64,000 nt of DNA, from contig NW_009799103.1 in NCBI RefSeq assembly GCF_000213175.1, positions 709,295-773,294 on the forward strand, given 5' to 3'. A program made the translations under genes and the position numbers. This DNA comes from Neurospora tetrasperma FGSC 2508. Lineage: Eukaryota > Ascomycota > Sordariomycetes > Sordariales > Sordariaceae. Shown here piece after piece: positions 21,825 through 34,769 of this stretch (its first letter is position 1; each line of letters opens with the position of its first letter). The notes beneath the pieces were generated by a model. The model did no database searches. It was not told where the DNA came from and saw nothing but the letters and a program-made list of their open reading frames with translations.

Positions 21825-23536
21825 CTAATCCCACATCCTAATCTCACCCTTCGCTCCCGCCGTAAACACCTTACTCGTCTCCTGCTCCGACCAAGCCACA
21901 CAGTTGATGGCTCCACCACTCGTGTCCGCGTGGATCTTGTGGTACATCTTGCACGTCTTCCAGTCCCAGAAACAGACATATCCTCCGGTATCGCCCGAAG
22001 CGACGAACTGCCCGTCGGGACTGCAGACCAGCCCGATGCCGGAGCCGGCGGTGTTGTGGCCGCGCCAGGACTTCTTGCGGTTTTGGCGGAACTTGTCCGA
22101 GGCCGACGAGTAGGCGACGATGGAGTTGTCGGAGCATTGGTAGAGGACGTACTTGCCCGAAGGGTGCTGAGTGGATTTGGTGAGGGCGAACATGTCGGGT
22201 TCACTGAGGGGGTGGGTGTTAGCATGTGATTACTTCTGACAAGGGGGATGAGAATGGGAGGAAGAACAAAGAAGACAACATACCTGATAGTCTTGATCTC
22301 GACAGGAATTCCATACTCCCATACCCTCAACGAGCGGTCATCTGACGTCGACATGAACCGCCTGTTCTCGTCCACAAATTCGAGAGTGTTGATGGCGCCC
22401 AAGTGGTGATCGTACTCCTGCACTGGATCCGCTCCCGCACGACTATCGTACTGCACAATCCTGTTATCCGACAAGCCCGCCAAGAACTCGTGACCCTGAT
22501 CCACCGACGGGTTGAACTTGATGACATGCGGCGTCTTGCCCGTGTTGAACCTGTTGACACACTGTCCCGTCTCTGTATCCCACAACTTGATCCATCTGTC
22601 GAACGAGCCCGAAAGGAACTTGGTGCCGTCCCTGTTAAACGACAAGTCGGTGATAGCCTTTGAATGGCCCGCATACGTCCGCAACAGCTCGCGATTGCGA
22701 TAGACATCGAAGATCTTGATGGTGCTGTCCGTGCTGCCCGACAGACCCAAGTGACTTGACTTGGGAAACAACTGCAACGCCGTGATCGGCTTGCCGGCAT
22801 GGTGCCTCCAACTATGCATGTGCTTCTTGGGGATGAAGTTCGTGACGCTCCCGACGTCCTTGGTGAGACTGATATCCAGATCCTGCGGAACATGCATGTA
22901 TGTGCGGCCGAGATAATCGAATTCCTCGGTGCCATGGAACGTCGTCGTCTCCGCACCCTGCTCTTCCACCTCTTTCCTCCGCGCCAGGTTCTTCGTCGGC
23001 GCCTTGACGACCGTCCCGCTCTCTACCACGTCTTCCTCTTCCTCCCCTTCTTCTTCTTCGACGATCTCATACTCCTCATCACTCCCCAGCTCCTCTTCAT
23101 TCACCTCCTCATATTCCTGCTTCTTGTACCTCGCCCATGGCCCGACGTAGGCCCCATCGCCATCCGCAATCGTCGCGCTGCCTTTCCCCTCTCTCTGTTG
23201 CCTCAGCTTCGCAGCCGCCGCCTTCTTGGCGGTGCTCCCCAGTTGTTCGCGTGCGGGACCGCCGCCGCGCTCGATGGCACGGTGCTTGGAGCGGAAGGTG
23301 TGTTCGCTGATGTAGGTCTCGGCCGCAGTACCGGTCAGGACGTTCTTCCTCTTGGTGCCAACCGCAGTAGGAGCCGAGTCGGTATCGTCGCGGAAAGGGT
23401 TGGCGGGCCCGAGTCGTGGTCGGCTTAGATCCTCGCCGGTGTAGGGGACGACGGCATGGTCTGGTTCGGCGACTTGGCGGACGATGAGGGCGTCTTTGAC
23501 TGACAGGTTTGCTGGGTATTCGTTGAAGTCGGCCAT
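21825..23536 (-). CDS. prp17: Pre-mRNA-splicing factor Prp17/Cdc40, WD40 protein
   Basis: Exons 23,536-22,284 and 22,203-21,825 encode 543 residues. The 80-nt intron (donor GTATGT, acceptor CAG) lies near residue 418. The start ATG at 23,536 gives MADFNEYPAN; the frame continues upstream, but this is the first ATG with a plausible leader. The N-terminal 200 residues are charged, with a Glu-rich run. They are followed by the family-specific segment ahead of the propeller (FHGTEEFDYLGRTYMHVP) and then seven WD40 repeats, recognisable by GHSKAITDLSF and FDRWIKLWD. The C-terminus ends IRMWD, as in Prp17 orthologues. It acts in the second catalytic step of splicing, in the nucleus. Length and order match the family well. 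Confidence 0.95.
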
Positions 23537-24756
23537 GGCTATTTGAATTCTGTTTAGTTCTGCTGCGGCTTGCTGAATTTGTGGTGATGGGTTGCTCGCC
23601 AGCCGCACGCTTGATGAACCTGAAATGTTTTTTTTGTTGTTTTTGTTGTTTTGGGGATGAAGATGGGATGCGACCCTCTTGGAGTTGTTGGCGGCAGGCG
23701 CATTGGTTGACGTCTGGAACAGTGGACCTCAAATTCAGAGTGGAGCTTCTCCGATACACGCGTGCACGGGCCATATGCGAACCACCAACCGGGTTGCTGT
23801 CGCACTCTGGTCGAGCAAGGACCAAGCTTTGGAGCTGAGGCTTGCTTGTGAGGGAGGGGCTGACAATGATCAGCGTTGAGCCAAGCTCTTGTGTTTTTGG
23901 CTTGTCTCGCTCTCTACCATGCAGTAGAAAGAGCATTCAATGTCCCGAATATTCGGTTCCATCTTGGTAGGACGACAACAGCTTCCTAAAAGAGTACTTA
24001 TTCCAACAACGCGCCCAATGTCTATGGATCAAAAAGTCATGTTCCTGTTCTCCATATGTGGCCCGCGTTGCCTTCCCTCGGTGTTGACATTTGACAAGAC
24101 AGCAAGAGACCATGATCTTCATGACGTAGCCCGCCCGGTTTCATTACATACTTCATGAAGCAGTGAAATACAGCACGCGATTTCTCCATCTCCTCACCTG
24201 CGTACACCCAATTGGTATCGCTAAAGAGGTCGTAAACTCTTTTTGATCATTTCCTTTTGCCCCGTCTATCCAGCTGTCATGCCAACCGAGGCGCACAGCA
24301 AGGCAGTTGCCACCTTCCCGAAGACCGTCAGTCGCTTTTCCTCTTCATTATAGAAGCCAAAACCATACAATTCGTCCTCCTCTTCTCCCGCCATCCAATA
24401 ATATAATCATTCCCGCCATTTCTTCATAGCTTCATGCCCTCCCATTCCATCTGTCAAAGTCGTCGTATGTTACGCTCATGAACCCTTCCCGTCGTTTTGC
24501 AAACATCCGTCGCCGAGGATCCTGCCTGCCTGCTTGCTTGCCTGTGATTGTACTGTATATGATTTTGGTTTGTGTGTGTTTGAAGTACTGCGTACCAGTG
24601 TGCCCAGCGCCGTTATGTGCTTTCGATAAAACGGTGGTGGTAAAGATGCGAGCACGAGCTCCGATGAGAGAGCTCCGCGTCCGATCCGAGGGACTTCGTG
24701 GCGGTATCGTTGTGAAACGAGAAGTCCAGTTCAACTTAGCGAGCGACGGCCATTTC
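23537..24756. other. Intergenic region between prp17 and erv14
   Basis: Contains the prp17 promoter (divergent side unoccupied) and the erv14 3' untranslated region. No gene is supported. Confidence 0.6.
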
Positions 24757-25453
24757 CTAATGAGCCTCGTCCCGAATGAGGGCCACAATCATGCTGTACA
24801 AGTAGAAGAAGAACAGAATGAGATGGAAACCGAGCTTGGTGAAAGACTCCTAGAGAGCGCGCAGATCGGTTAAAAGCAGCTCCTTGAAGCTTCGCCACAG
24901 TGGACGCGGCTGGTTTTGCTGAACTGATGACATACCTTCTTGTGGACATTAAGCTTGCGGAAGATCTCAGTGGCGTCCAGAAGGTGGGCGTTGTCAACGA
25001 TCCTGCACCGCATGGTTAGTTATCCAGTTCGCGCAAGCTGCGGATATTGTCATCAAAGCGGTTGTTGAAACTTACTTCTTGACGTTCCAGGCGAGAAGAG
25101 GCACGTTGAGCACGAGAGGCAGCCAGTAGCCGTTGATAAGGAAGAGGAAGGTCAGGAAACCGTGGACGGCGACTTCGGGGATGATGTAGGTGTTGAGGCG
25201 GTTGCAGAGGTCAATAGGGTTGATGTAATCGCTGCAAGATGCCGTTAGCAACTGTCTGCTGGAAAAAGAGGCGCCAGCCACAAAGCGCGCAGGATGCCGA
25301 GTTCAGTGTACTCGTAGAACCCTTCGAGAGGGAGGATAGATGACCAACGTACCATTCCAGATCGCTGTACATGATGGTGAAGAAGACTTGAAGGAAGAGG
25401 TTGACGGCGTTTATAAGCACCGCAAACAGGTATAGCCACGCCTCGCCCGACAT
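24757..25453 (-). CDS. erv14: Erv14/cornichon ER cargo receptor
   Basis: Four exons (25,453-25,353; 25,231-25,076; 25,002-24,936; 24,849-24,757) encode 138 residues, exactly the size of yeast Erv14. All introns are GT-AG (121, 73 and 86 nt). Three hydrophobic spans surround the cornichon signature [13 protein letters not shown] just after the first intron; the C-terminal span ([15 protein letters not shown]) ends in IRDEAH. The family recruits transmembrane secretory cargo into COPII vesicles at the ER and cycles between ER and Golgi. The start opens [10 protein letters not shown], as in fungal orthologues. Confidence 0.96.
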
Positions 25454-26667
25454 TTTGGCGGTTGTGTGCTTATCGGATGATAGCTAGAGCTTCGGTGGTG
25501 TAGCTGGTTGGACTCGGTTTGCGCGAGCGTGGGCTAGATGTTGTACGTGCGCGACAGATGGCGTGCGCAACTATGATGGAATCGAAGTCGGACGATAGAG
25601 TTCGATCGAAGGAAAGGGGGAGTATGTCAAGCTTCGGGCGCGCCGGTGTCGGTGCTTGTACAAACGTGGAGGCTGGTTACCAAGTTAGATAGAGGTGGGA
25701 TGATAAGACTTGGAAAAAGCCGTCGTGTTGATCTTTGGATTTGGTGTTTTCTGGGAAAGAAAAAAAAAGGGCGGTCGCAAGTTGGCAGACTCGGGGCAGT
25801 GGTGGGAAGACTCACTCGGTTCTTGCGTGGAGACAGCTGGAGGTTCAGTTAGGTCTGGAGGAGGAGGGTTGTTGGGGGCAAGGCAGATAGATAGCTAGCT
25901 GGTGCTGGTGCTGGTGCCTCGGGGCTTCCTCGATGATGAAGACGCCCCCCCCGGCCTCCTTCCACTCTTTTTCGCCGTGAACTGCCAGCCCGAGCCCACT
26001 TGCCAAGTCCGCCCCTGGAGCCTGTTGGGCGGCTAGGTTGGCCCAAGCTTCTTTCTGCAAAGCTCCACTATCCTGTAAGCCCAGCCCGGCCGAGGTGGGG
26101 CAAAGCGGCATAGAGACGTTCCCCGGTCTCGGCCTCGCCGACCTCGATGATCCGCTACATCACTTTTAAGAAGCATGATTCTCCCAAGTTCTCATGGTTC
26201 CAGTTGACTACCGAAGTGATGAGTATTAGTCTCAAATATGGTGAAACATTAGGCGTTGTCTATACTCTATCCAAGCATTTACAATCTCAAATCGCTTTTG
26301 GGGAAGAGAGAGAGAGAGAGCTCCGGGCCCGGTTCTCCACAACCCGCCGAGCCTACCGCCGAGTCCGCCTTGAAGTGAGGATCCCGAATCCCGCTCCTCT
26401 TGATTAAGAATCTTCCAGAGTATCCGTCCAGACACTTCTTCTTTGCGCGAACCTTATATATGTAACGTGCCTCTAGCTCTGCGATTGTGAGATCAGTATG
26501 TTGATAGATCTGACCATGGCTTTGGGTTTCCCGTTTAAATGTCTCCGGGTATCAACTCAGGCATTGAACGCTACGGCACAAGTCTATACCACAACATTAT
26601 TCCCTTTAAACGCCTTTTTTTTGTTCCAATAACGATGCACATCTTACTTTTTAGCGTCCGACCAAAC
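25454..26667. other. Intergenic region between erv14 and map1
   Basis: Both flanking genes are on the minus strand, so this holds the erv14 promoter and the map1 3' flank. A short GA run lies near 26,307-26,320. No gene is supported. Confidence 0.6.
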
Positions 26668-28061
26668 TCAAGCAGCGGCAGTAGGCATGGGTACCGGGCC
26701 GCCAGGCGAGTCAGCCGTGCGCGCCGTCAAAATCTCAACACCGGTCTCGGTGACAAGGAGGGTGTGCTCTGTCAAGCAGGGTTAGTTGAACATCTCAGCA
26801 CTCAGCCACCGCCTACAGGATCATGAACAGCACTTACCAAATTGAGCGGTCCTCTTGCCATCAATGGTGGTGGATGTCCAGTTGTCGGGCCAGGTAACAT
26901 CGCGGTACTTGCCCAACGCAATCATGGGCTCGATAGTGAAGGTCATTCCAGGCTTGCACTCGCCGACGGCCCTGTTCTTAGCGTAGTGGGGGATGTTGGG
27001 CGGGCAGTGGAAGGTCTTGTTGATGCCGTGGCCGACGTAGGTGCGGATGACGCTGCAGCCGCGGCTCTTGGCGTGCGCCTCGATCACGTTGCCGAAGTCG
27101 CGGAACAGGGTGCCGGGCTTGACCAGCTTGATGGCCTCCTCCAAGCACTCGCGGGCCGTCTCAACAACGCGCACCGAATCGGCGTCGGCCTTGGCCTTGT
27201 CGCCGACGTAGTATGTCTCGTTCAGATCGCCGTGGTAGCCCTCGTGGTAGAGGGTGACGTCGAGGTTGAGGATGTCGCCGTCGACGAGGACGCGCTTGTC
27301 GGGGATGCCGTGGCAGATGACCTCGTTGAGCGATGTGCAGACCGACTTGGGGAAGAAGTTGTAGTTCAAAGGCGAGGGGTACGAGTTGCGCTCGATGCAG
27401 GCCTCGTGTACGATCTTGTCGAGATCATCGGTGGTGATGCCGGGGCGGATGGCGGCAGCGGCGATGTCGAGAACCTCACGGGCGAGGCGGCACACCTTGC
27501 GCATGCCCTCGCGACCCTTCTCGTCTAGCTGCTCAATCTTGTTGGACCTTGTACGGCCGCCGCCGGGAATACCGCTCTCGGCATAGTCGGGATGGGGGAT
27601 CGACTTGGGGACGACGCGCTTCGGCGAAAGAGGGTAGACGGGGCGGAGAGGGCCGGTGTAGCTGAAGGTAGGGAAGGGGTTGTAGGTTTCGGGGCCTGGA
27701 ACAGAGTCTTAGAATATGCGCTTTGGCAAATGAGGAGGGGAAGCGGGTTGATTTACTGGCAAGCTTGTGAAGCTCCTTGTGGGTGTTCTATTGGGCAACC
27801 AAAGGGTCAGCTATCAAGGTTCGCATGCAAGTGCGAGTCCAAGCAAGGTATTACGGGACCCAGTCGAGGAAATCCATAGGTATGTGGGATGAGGGAACCA
27901 AAGAAGATGCGCCGTACCCAGTTTTTCTTGAAGCAGTCCTGGGAGCAGAAGAAGCTACCCTTGATACCCAGGCTCAAGCACTTGGGGCATTGGAGGGAAC
28001 CGGCATCGTTTTCGCAATCGGCGCCGAGGCACTTCTTCTTCGCGGGGGGTTGCTCGGTCAT
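26668..28061 (-). CDS. map1: Methionine aminopeptidase 1
   Basis: Exons 28,061-27,918, 27,787-27,757, 27,695-26,838 and 26,768-26,668 encode 377 residues. The second exon is only 31 nt and completes the N-terminal zinc finger. The N-terminus carries a MYND-like C6H2 finger (CLGADC, CPKC, CSQDC, then HKELH) used for ribosome association. The catalytic domain shows the type 1 signature starting [12 protein letters not shown] and metal-ligand regions [17 protein letters not shown] and FTIEPM. It removes initiator methionine from nascent cytosolic proteins. The ATG at 28,061 (ACCATGACC) is the first in frame. The intron sizes are 130, 61 and 69 nt. It is divergent from the kynurenine monooxygenase gene. 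Confidence 0.96.
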
Positions 28062-28792
28062 GGTGGTGGTGTTCGTATTAGACTGTAGTGCCACGGTCTG
28101 TGGTTATCGAAAGGCTTTAAAGAGGGGCCGATAAGTTAGCCTGACGATCATAGGTTGGAACGAGGATGTCGGCCAGAGTTGCTCTTTGACGATCAAAAAG
28201 TACGACCTGATGTGCCAAAGGGAAGCAACAGGCAACAAGTTTGCGTAGTAGAAGATGGCCTAAGGCACAGGGTCTGAAGAGCAAATAAAAGTACCTGGTG
28301 ACCTTGTGTTGGGTATCCTAGTTGGGAGAATTCGTTGTTCTTGAAAGGGCGTGAGACAAAGTGAAGAAGCGACAACGAAACGGAAGGCGACAGGTCTGGA
28401 TGCCGGGCCCTTGGCGTGGACGGACGAATAATATTTTTGGCGGCGCTTCCTCCCAAAAGTCGTCCCACGCGCATTCCATTCTCAGTGGCGGGCAGCGGCG
28501 GCTCTGCCGGGGTCCGGGACGGGTGGGGCTCTGTTGGATGGACCCAACAAGGGACCAGAATGCTTACCCAATTGATCCACCTTTTTGATGGCGCTAAACC
28601 GTTTGTAGTGTTAGTGAACCAGCAGGGCGTCGGTAGAAGTGGATCACCTCGCACGGACGAGTATTGAACTGCATGTCTCATGGGACCTTGGTGTCAATCG
28701 TCTGATGTAATCACCAACACATTTTATTTCCACCTCTTACTTTTTCCGGCAAAGCTAGGAAATCCTCTCAATTACCTACCCAATTTCGAAAA
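28062..28792. promoter_or_regulatory. Shared divergent promoter region, map1 / kynurenine 3-monooxygenase
   Basis: 731 bp lie between the two divergent start codons and contain no open frame with recognisable features. It must hold the promoters of both genes; individual sites were not identified. Confidence 0.6.
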
Positions 28793-30494
28793 ATGGAGGA
28801 GAGAAAGCAAAAGGTCGTCGTTGTCGGTGCTGGCCCGGTCGGGTCATTGGCTGCTCTTTATGCGGCCAACCGTGGTCATGATGTTGAGATTTATGAACTG
28901 CGCGGTGGTGAGTCTTGTCTTTTTACGTTGTTGACTTTACAATACATCATGAGTCAAGATTCAAGATGTTCAAGATGTCACTGCTAACTAACAAACACTA
29001 AGACCTCCGTGATCCCTCAACAACACCACTCAACTTCACCAGATCCATCAACTTGGCCCTCTCAGAACGCGGCCTCAAAGCTATGCGCCATGCCAACCAG
29101 CCAAGACTCATCGATTATGTCAAAGGGGTGACCATCCCCATGAGAGGCCGCATGATCCACGGCAAGCGACCAGATGGAAAATTGTATGAGGAGGCTCAAG
29201 ACTACGACATCCATGGACGGGTAAGACCCCTCCCCTCGACCCCTTTGCTTTTACAGAGCAGGTGTGTTGATGAATAGATCAGAGCATCCTCGCCATCGAC
29301 CGTGGCGACCTGAACAAGCGCCTCCTCGACATGCTCGAAGAGATGCCCAACGTCACCTTCTTCTTCAACCACAAGCTCACCGGCGCCGATTTCAAGCGGA
29401 ACAAGGCCTGGTTCGAAGACCGAGACGAGAGCACCTCCAACCCACGAGACCGAGCCCGCGAAATCGAGGTCGACTTCGACTTTATGATTGGTGCCGATGG
29501 CGCCCACTCCGCGGTCCGCTACCACCTGATGAAGTTTTCCCGCATGGACTACCAGCAAGAGTACATCGACACACTCTGGTGCGAGTTCCAGATCGCCCCA
29601 TCATCATCAGCCAAGTCCAAGTTCAGGATATCCCCCAACCATCTACACATCTGGCCCGGCAAGGAATTCATGTTCATCGCCATCCCATCCAACGACGGCT
29701 CCTTCACCTGCACCCTCTTCGCCCCCGCCGCCATCTACGAGCAACTCGAAGAAGCCGCCAGCACCACCACCGGCGGCACTTCTTCCTCTTCCATCCCAGA
29801 CTTCTTCGACAAGCACTTCCCCGGCGTCACCTCCCTCATCACCCCCGCCGACCTCGTGTCCCAGTTCCAAACCAACCCCCACCTCCCCCTTATCAGCATC
29901 AAATGCAAACCCTACCACTTTTCCTCGTCCGTCGTCATCGTCGGCGACGCCGCCCACGCCATGGTCCCCTTTTACGGACAGGGCATGAACGCTGGCCTCG
30001 AAGACGTGCGCATCCTGTTTGACATTCTCGACAAGCACGACCGCATGACCAACGACGACAGCAGTCTCGAGGCGTCGCAGCGGGAGCTTGCGCTGGCCGA
30101 GTACAGCGCCGTGCGCGTGGCGGATGCGCACGCCATTAATGATTTGGCGCTGCAGAACTACATTGAGATGCGGTCGTCGGTGCTGTCGCCCGTGTATAGG
30201 TGGCGCAAGGCGCTGGAGGAGTGGCTGAGTGTCTATGTGCCGAGTCTGGGGTGGCAGACCAAGTACTCGCGGGTGTCGTTTGGGAATGAGAGGTATTCGG
30301 AGGTGGTGAAGAAGAGTGAGCGTCAGGGACAGGTGTTGCTGCGCAGTTTGGTTGGTGGTGTTGGTCTGCCGATGTTGGCTGGTGGCTTGTTCCTGTGGTT
30401 CAGGTATAAGGGCGCGTTGGGCCGGGCGGCGTACGGGGTGTTTTATAACTTTATGGGGATGGTGTGTAGGACGATTCATGGGAGGAGGCGGTAA
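28793..30494 (+). CDS. bna4: Kynurenine 3-monooxygenase
   Basis: Exons 28,793-28,907, 29,003-29,220 and 29,283-30,494 encode 514 residues. The introns are 95 nt (branch CTAAC) and 62 nt. The N-terminus has the FAD-binding motif GAGPVG (residues 12-17), and the second FAD motif reads [21 protein letters not shown]. The sequence [15 protein letters not shown] is typical of the family. A hydrophobic C-terminal region (about 470-500) fits anchoring in the outer mitochondrial membrane. The enzyme hydroxylates L-kynurenine to 3-hydroxykynurenine with NADPH and O2 in NAD synthesis from tryptophan. The yeast gene is BNA4; the Neurospora locus nic-3 is, from memory, the same step. The second acceptor site (29,281-29,282) was chosen because it alone keeps the frame. 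Confidence 0.95.
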
Positions 30495-30969
30495 ACTGGA
30501 CGTCCTTTCTTGAGGCTGGTGGTGAAGAATTGAGAAAGGAGGGGGTCGTGTACGATTCGGGTGTAGCATTGGCAAATGGTTCTGAAATAGCAAGTTTGTT
30601 GCATCTTGAGATGGTGAGCTTTTCGGTTGTCGCTTAGAACAGCTGATGTCTCGTACGCAGGCCGGACCGATCCTTTAATAGAATGCTCACGAATAAGTTC
30701 AACTCACCATCCACACATAGAATTCGAAGGCCGCTTTTGCAAGATGGATTGATCAAGACTTGATATCGTCTGCACATTGATTAATATTAGCCAACACTTG
30801 CGTGCTCCACCGAAAGGACCTAATGCATGCATGCTAAGTTAACACGCTCCAAAACTCCTTGCCCCAGATAAACGATCGACATCATCACCAAAACCCAATC
30901 CCAATGGCCCTGGACCCCCTTTCACCTCTTTCTCTCTCTAATCACCACCCATACCCCCTTTTCCCAAAG
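30495..30969. other. Convergent 3' spacer
   Basis: 3' ends of the monooxygenase gene and the minus-strand hydrolase gene meet here. Nothing else is seen. Confidence 0.6.
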
Positions 30970-32271
30970 CTAAACTCTCCCATCCAACCCCTCCCCCCTT
31001 TGAATCCTCTCCACCAATACCCCATGATACCACCCCGTCCTCTCCACTACCGGCGCATGCCCCATCCCCTCCTCAATTAATCCCACTTCCGGCTCAATCA
31101 TTTTAATCAACTTCCTCCCATGCGGCACGCTAATCATACCATCCTCCGTCCCATGCATCACCAGAATCCTCTCCCTCCCCACCTCATCCGCCATTTTCTG
31201 CAACTGCTCGGCCGACTTGTGATGCCATCCCGCCGCAATCAACTGCAACAAAAACCCCTTGAGCCCAAAGCGGGCCGGGTCCAGACGCTTGTGCATCTCC
31301 TGCGCCACGTACCTTTGCGCGTTGCTATCGAACTTGAGATATTCCGACCCAGCCGGGCGGGGGATCTTGGGCGAGCGCGGGTTGGGCGGACCGCATTTGG
31401 GAGTGGTTGATGGGTCGGGCACTTCGCAGTCGTCTGGCTGTTCGAGCCACGAGAGCGGAAAGAGCTGCCGAGCCGTGTCGGCCATGGAGTGGTCGACGGG
31501 CCGGGGCATGAGCATGCGGATGCGATTGGCGATGTTTTCGGCAAAGGTGGTGGTGTTTTCGATGGCGGCGGCTGTGCAGCAGAGGTTGAGGGAGGAGATG
31601 GCGGTGGGGATGAGACAGGCGAGTTCTTGGGCGATCATGCCGCCTAGGGAGAGGCCGACTACATGGAGGGTGCGTTCGGTGGGGAGGGGGAGGGGTGGCC
31701 CGGAGTGTGATGAAAGGGAGGCGGCAGAAGAGGAGGACGAGGACGAGGAGGAAGGCGGGGCGGGAAGCCATCCGACGTGAACGAGAATGTCGATCCAGTC
31801 CCGGGCCATCTCGCTGCTGCTGTAGCGCATGAGAGGCTTGTCGGAGTCGCCCATGCCGCGGTTGTCGATAAGGAGAACGGAGTACTTGTCGCGATTTTGG
31901 TGGCCGAAGTAGAGGGTTTGACGCTGCCAGGCGGATTTAAGACCTCCGAGACCCATGATAAACTGCGAGAGTGTTAGTGGTAATGTTGGTTGTGAGGGAA
32001 AGACTGAGTCGAGGAGGGCTCATACTAAAACCTTGATGGGCCCTTCACCGTGAATTTCCCAGCTCACGTTGAAGGGCCCGCCGCGCCCGACGGCGACCGG
32101 AGCGAGGCCACTTTGATCGGGCTCGAGGTTCCATATCGCCGTGGGAAAGGCTGGGTGCTTGATGGTCTCGGCTACGGTGGGCACTGGAGGCTTGTGCGTT
32201 GTTGTTGGGGCCCTGAGAGAAAAAGTGTTAGTGAGTGCATAGTAGGTAGGTGAGCATCTTAACACTTGCAT
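30970..32271 (-). CDS. Alpha/beta-fold hydrolase
   Basis: Exons 32,271-32,026 and 31,962-30,970 encode 412 residues across a 63-nt phase-0 intron (donor GTATGA, acceptor CAG). The nucleophile elbow GLSLGG is at about residues 185-190. The acid is probably in HGTEDGMISVPHG and the catalytic His in EEGMGHAPVVE. A Ser-rich run of about ten residues interrupts the sequence ahead of the elbow, and a Pro-rich insert lies in the cap region. The substrate is unknown; the sequence resembles epoxide hydrolase/esterase-type family members. The start at 32,271 (MQVLRCS) is the only upstream in-frame ATG, so the N-terminus is less certain than the rest. Confidence 0.82.
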
Positions 32272-32930
32272 GTTGGAGTATTTTGCTCGTGATGAGAAGA
32301 GATATGAACTGGCGGACCCTAGATGATTGTTGAGATGAGACGGGATTGAGGCCAAAGCACACTTTCAGGGCCGAGTAATGGGTAGATAGATGGCTTGGTG
32401 TTCGTGGTGGCGGCTCGGTTGAATTGGGAGCACCTTGTCGGCCGGCGTCCACATGTGATTGTGTTGGTCCCCATGGCAGTGACGTACCTCGACATTGAAA
32501 CGCTCCGATTGGTAAAACGTATAAAAAGTGGGGCAGATTGACAGGCTTGTCGGTCCGGCTCTGACTACGGAGATGTCGTGGGATCATTCAGCGAAAGCGT
32601 TGGCGCAATCCCTGGATGATGACTCGCATCGCAAACATGTTGGGGTTCAAGGCAAACCGGGGAAGTCGTTGGTGAAGGTTCCCCCTCTTCCTCCTTTTGA
32701 TCTGTGGCGAACTAATCCCGGGTCAAGAAGGCACGGTCCGAGTCCAACTATGCAGACCTTCATCGTCTGGCAGCGCCAGGCTGGCTGAATATCAATACTA
32801 TTACAATTGCTTTTGATGCTAACCCCGCTGGTATCCATCGGGTATTGTTTGTATGCAGGCAACTCTTGTTCAAACACAGTAGAATCAGCCACCCTGAAAG
32901 CAGTCAACAACACCCTAACCCAAAACCCTC
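32272..32930. other. Intergenic region
   Basis: 659 bp between the hydrolase start and the nmt1 stop. No gene is supported. Confidence 0.6.
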
Positions 32931-34769
32931 TTAGACCATGACAAACCCGACACCGCTCAAGTTATCCTCATCCAGCCTGTTCTTCTTATCGACACCACCG
33001 TGGATGGGGTTTGCCTTGTAGTTGAATAGGTAGTAGTGAAGCTGGCCATCGCCTGGTCCGAACTTTTGCTTCTCCAAAAAGAGCGCATTGTCCATGAGAG
33101 AAAGAGCGTTGAAGACATCAAAGTTGTGGCGCTTGGCGAGGATCAGAGCATCCGCCATCAGATCGTTCAGGCGCTTCTGGAGAGCCCCCTTGTCGAAGGG
33201 CTCGGCGAAAGCAGTCTCGGTGGCATAGTAGAACATGTAAGCAGCGCGGATCGAATTGTGCTTCGGGTGCCTGATGACTGTCGACTCGAGAAGGTAGAAG
33301 GAGAAGAAGTCGGTGATTTTGCCCGAGGCATCCTACATCAGATTAGCGTACGAGTTCAACTGCCAGGAAAGCGGATCGTAACTGGAAACTTACTTCAACA
33401 ACATACGAGTAGATGACCTGCTCGGCATAAGAATCCTTCTTATGAAGGAGCCAGTGTTCCGTTTCCTCCCGGTTGAATACTGGGGTGAGGTCGAAACGCT
33501 TCAGGTAGCGCTCAAGCAGGCTGTGTACCGCGTCGAGATCCTTGACCTGAAGTTCGCGAAGTCCCTTGGTCGAGGTCTGTTCCGGAAGGGCGTACTTGCG
33601 GACTTGGAAGGCCGGCTTGCTGTTTGAAGGGCACGGGCTGAAACCAACCTCGTACAGCTTCTGCCAGTTGAGCGCACGATGGTAGTAGCGGCAAGTGCTG
33701 ACGGGCCTGGGCAAGACGATGCCACCGGTGTAGATGGCTTGCCAGATACCCTCACGGTTGATGCGACGAGTGATTTCCTTGATGAGGACGGGAGCCAAGC
33801 GCTTGCCTCTAAGCTTCTTGTGGATGCAGAGGAAGTTGACCTCGGAGCCTTGGATAACCTTGTCGCGAACGCGGATCTCGGTAGGAACGGCAGCGATGAA
33901 AGCGCAAAGAGTGTCACCGCTACGGATACCGACGTGCCATTCCTTTCTCCAGCCAGGAGACATGAGCGACCTAGCGTAATGTCATTAGCACAAGCCATAT
34001 GGACGCGACTCAAATAACCCTCGCCAAGTGTCACTTACCACTTGAGAATAGAGGTCGAGTACTTGAAACGGAACATGGCCTCGTCGTCCTCCACAAAGTG
34101 ACCGTACAAGAGCTTCTCGACCTCCTGCATCTGCTTTTCGTCTGTGAGGTCCATGGTGACCCATCGGAAAGGCGCCAGGTTGAGTGGGATCGGCTCATCG
34201 GGAATGTCTTCGACTTTTTGGATCTTGAGGGGTCCTTCCTCAAAGATGGCTGGTTTCTCGTCGAACTGGGGCACAGGCTGGGTGGCCCAGAACTTGTATG
34301 ACGCCATGTCCTTACGGTTCTTTCCACTGCTCGCAAGACCGGTGATGATGTCCTGGATCTTGAGTTTCTTGAAGGCTTCCATCACGTCGGTTGTTCCCGA
34401 GCTCCCAGACGCCGCCAGCAGCTCGTTGGCAAGGGCGGGGTTCAGGTCGATGAACTCTTGAATCTGCTTGGGGGTCAAGCCGCTGAGTGCTGACTTGGGG
34501 TCTGCCTGCGCCAGCGCCTCCGTCAAGCCCACCTCATCAGAGGGTTCGGTAGAGGCGGACTTGTCCTTGTTCTTCTTCTTGCTCTTCTTTTTGTTCTTCT
34601 TCTTTGTGGAGCCGGATCCAGCCTCCTGGGCGGTGCCGTCGGCGCCCTCATCTTCGGAGCCGGACTCGTCGGCGGCGGGCTGCTGAGCTTCCTTGAGGGA
34701 AGCAAGAGCCTCGGCGGCCTGCTTCTCCTGGGCCGGGTCAACAGGCTTGGACTCTTCGGTCGGCGGCAT
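32931..34769 (-). CDS. nmt1: Glycylpeptide N-tetradecanoyltransferase (N-myristoyltransferase)
   Basis: Exons 34,769-34,039, 33,970-33,394 and 33,332-32,931 encode 569 residues; the introns are 68 and 61 nt. Both family signatures are present: [12 protein letters not shown] and, near the C-terminus, KFGPGDGQ. The N-terminal 100 residues are acidic then Lys-rich ([15 protein letters not shown]), as in ribosome-associating forms. The protein ends GVGFVMV; in this enzyme the C-terminal carboxylate acts as catalytic base, so the exact end matters. It transfers myristate from myristoyl-CoA to N-terminal glycine after methionine removal, the step following the aminopeptidase encoded about 6 kb away. 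The start ATG at 34,769 gives MPPTEESK. Confidence 0.96.

Noticed and set aside
26668-34769. Functional clustering of methionine aminopeptidase and N-myristoyltransferase
   Set aside because: They act in sequence on protein N-termini, but unrelated genes lie between them and no shared promoter exists; proximity is probably chance.
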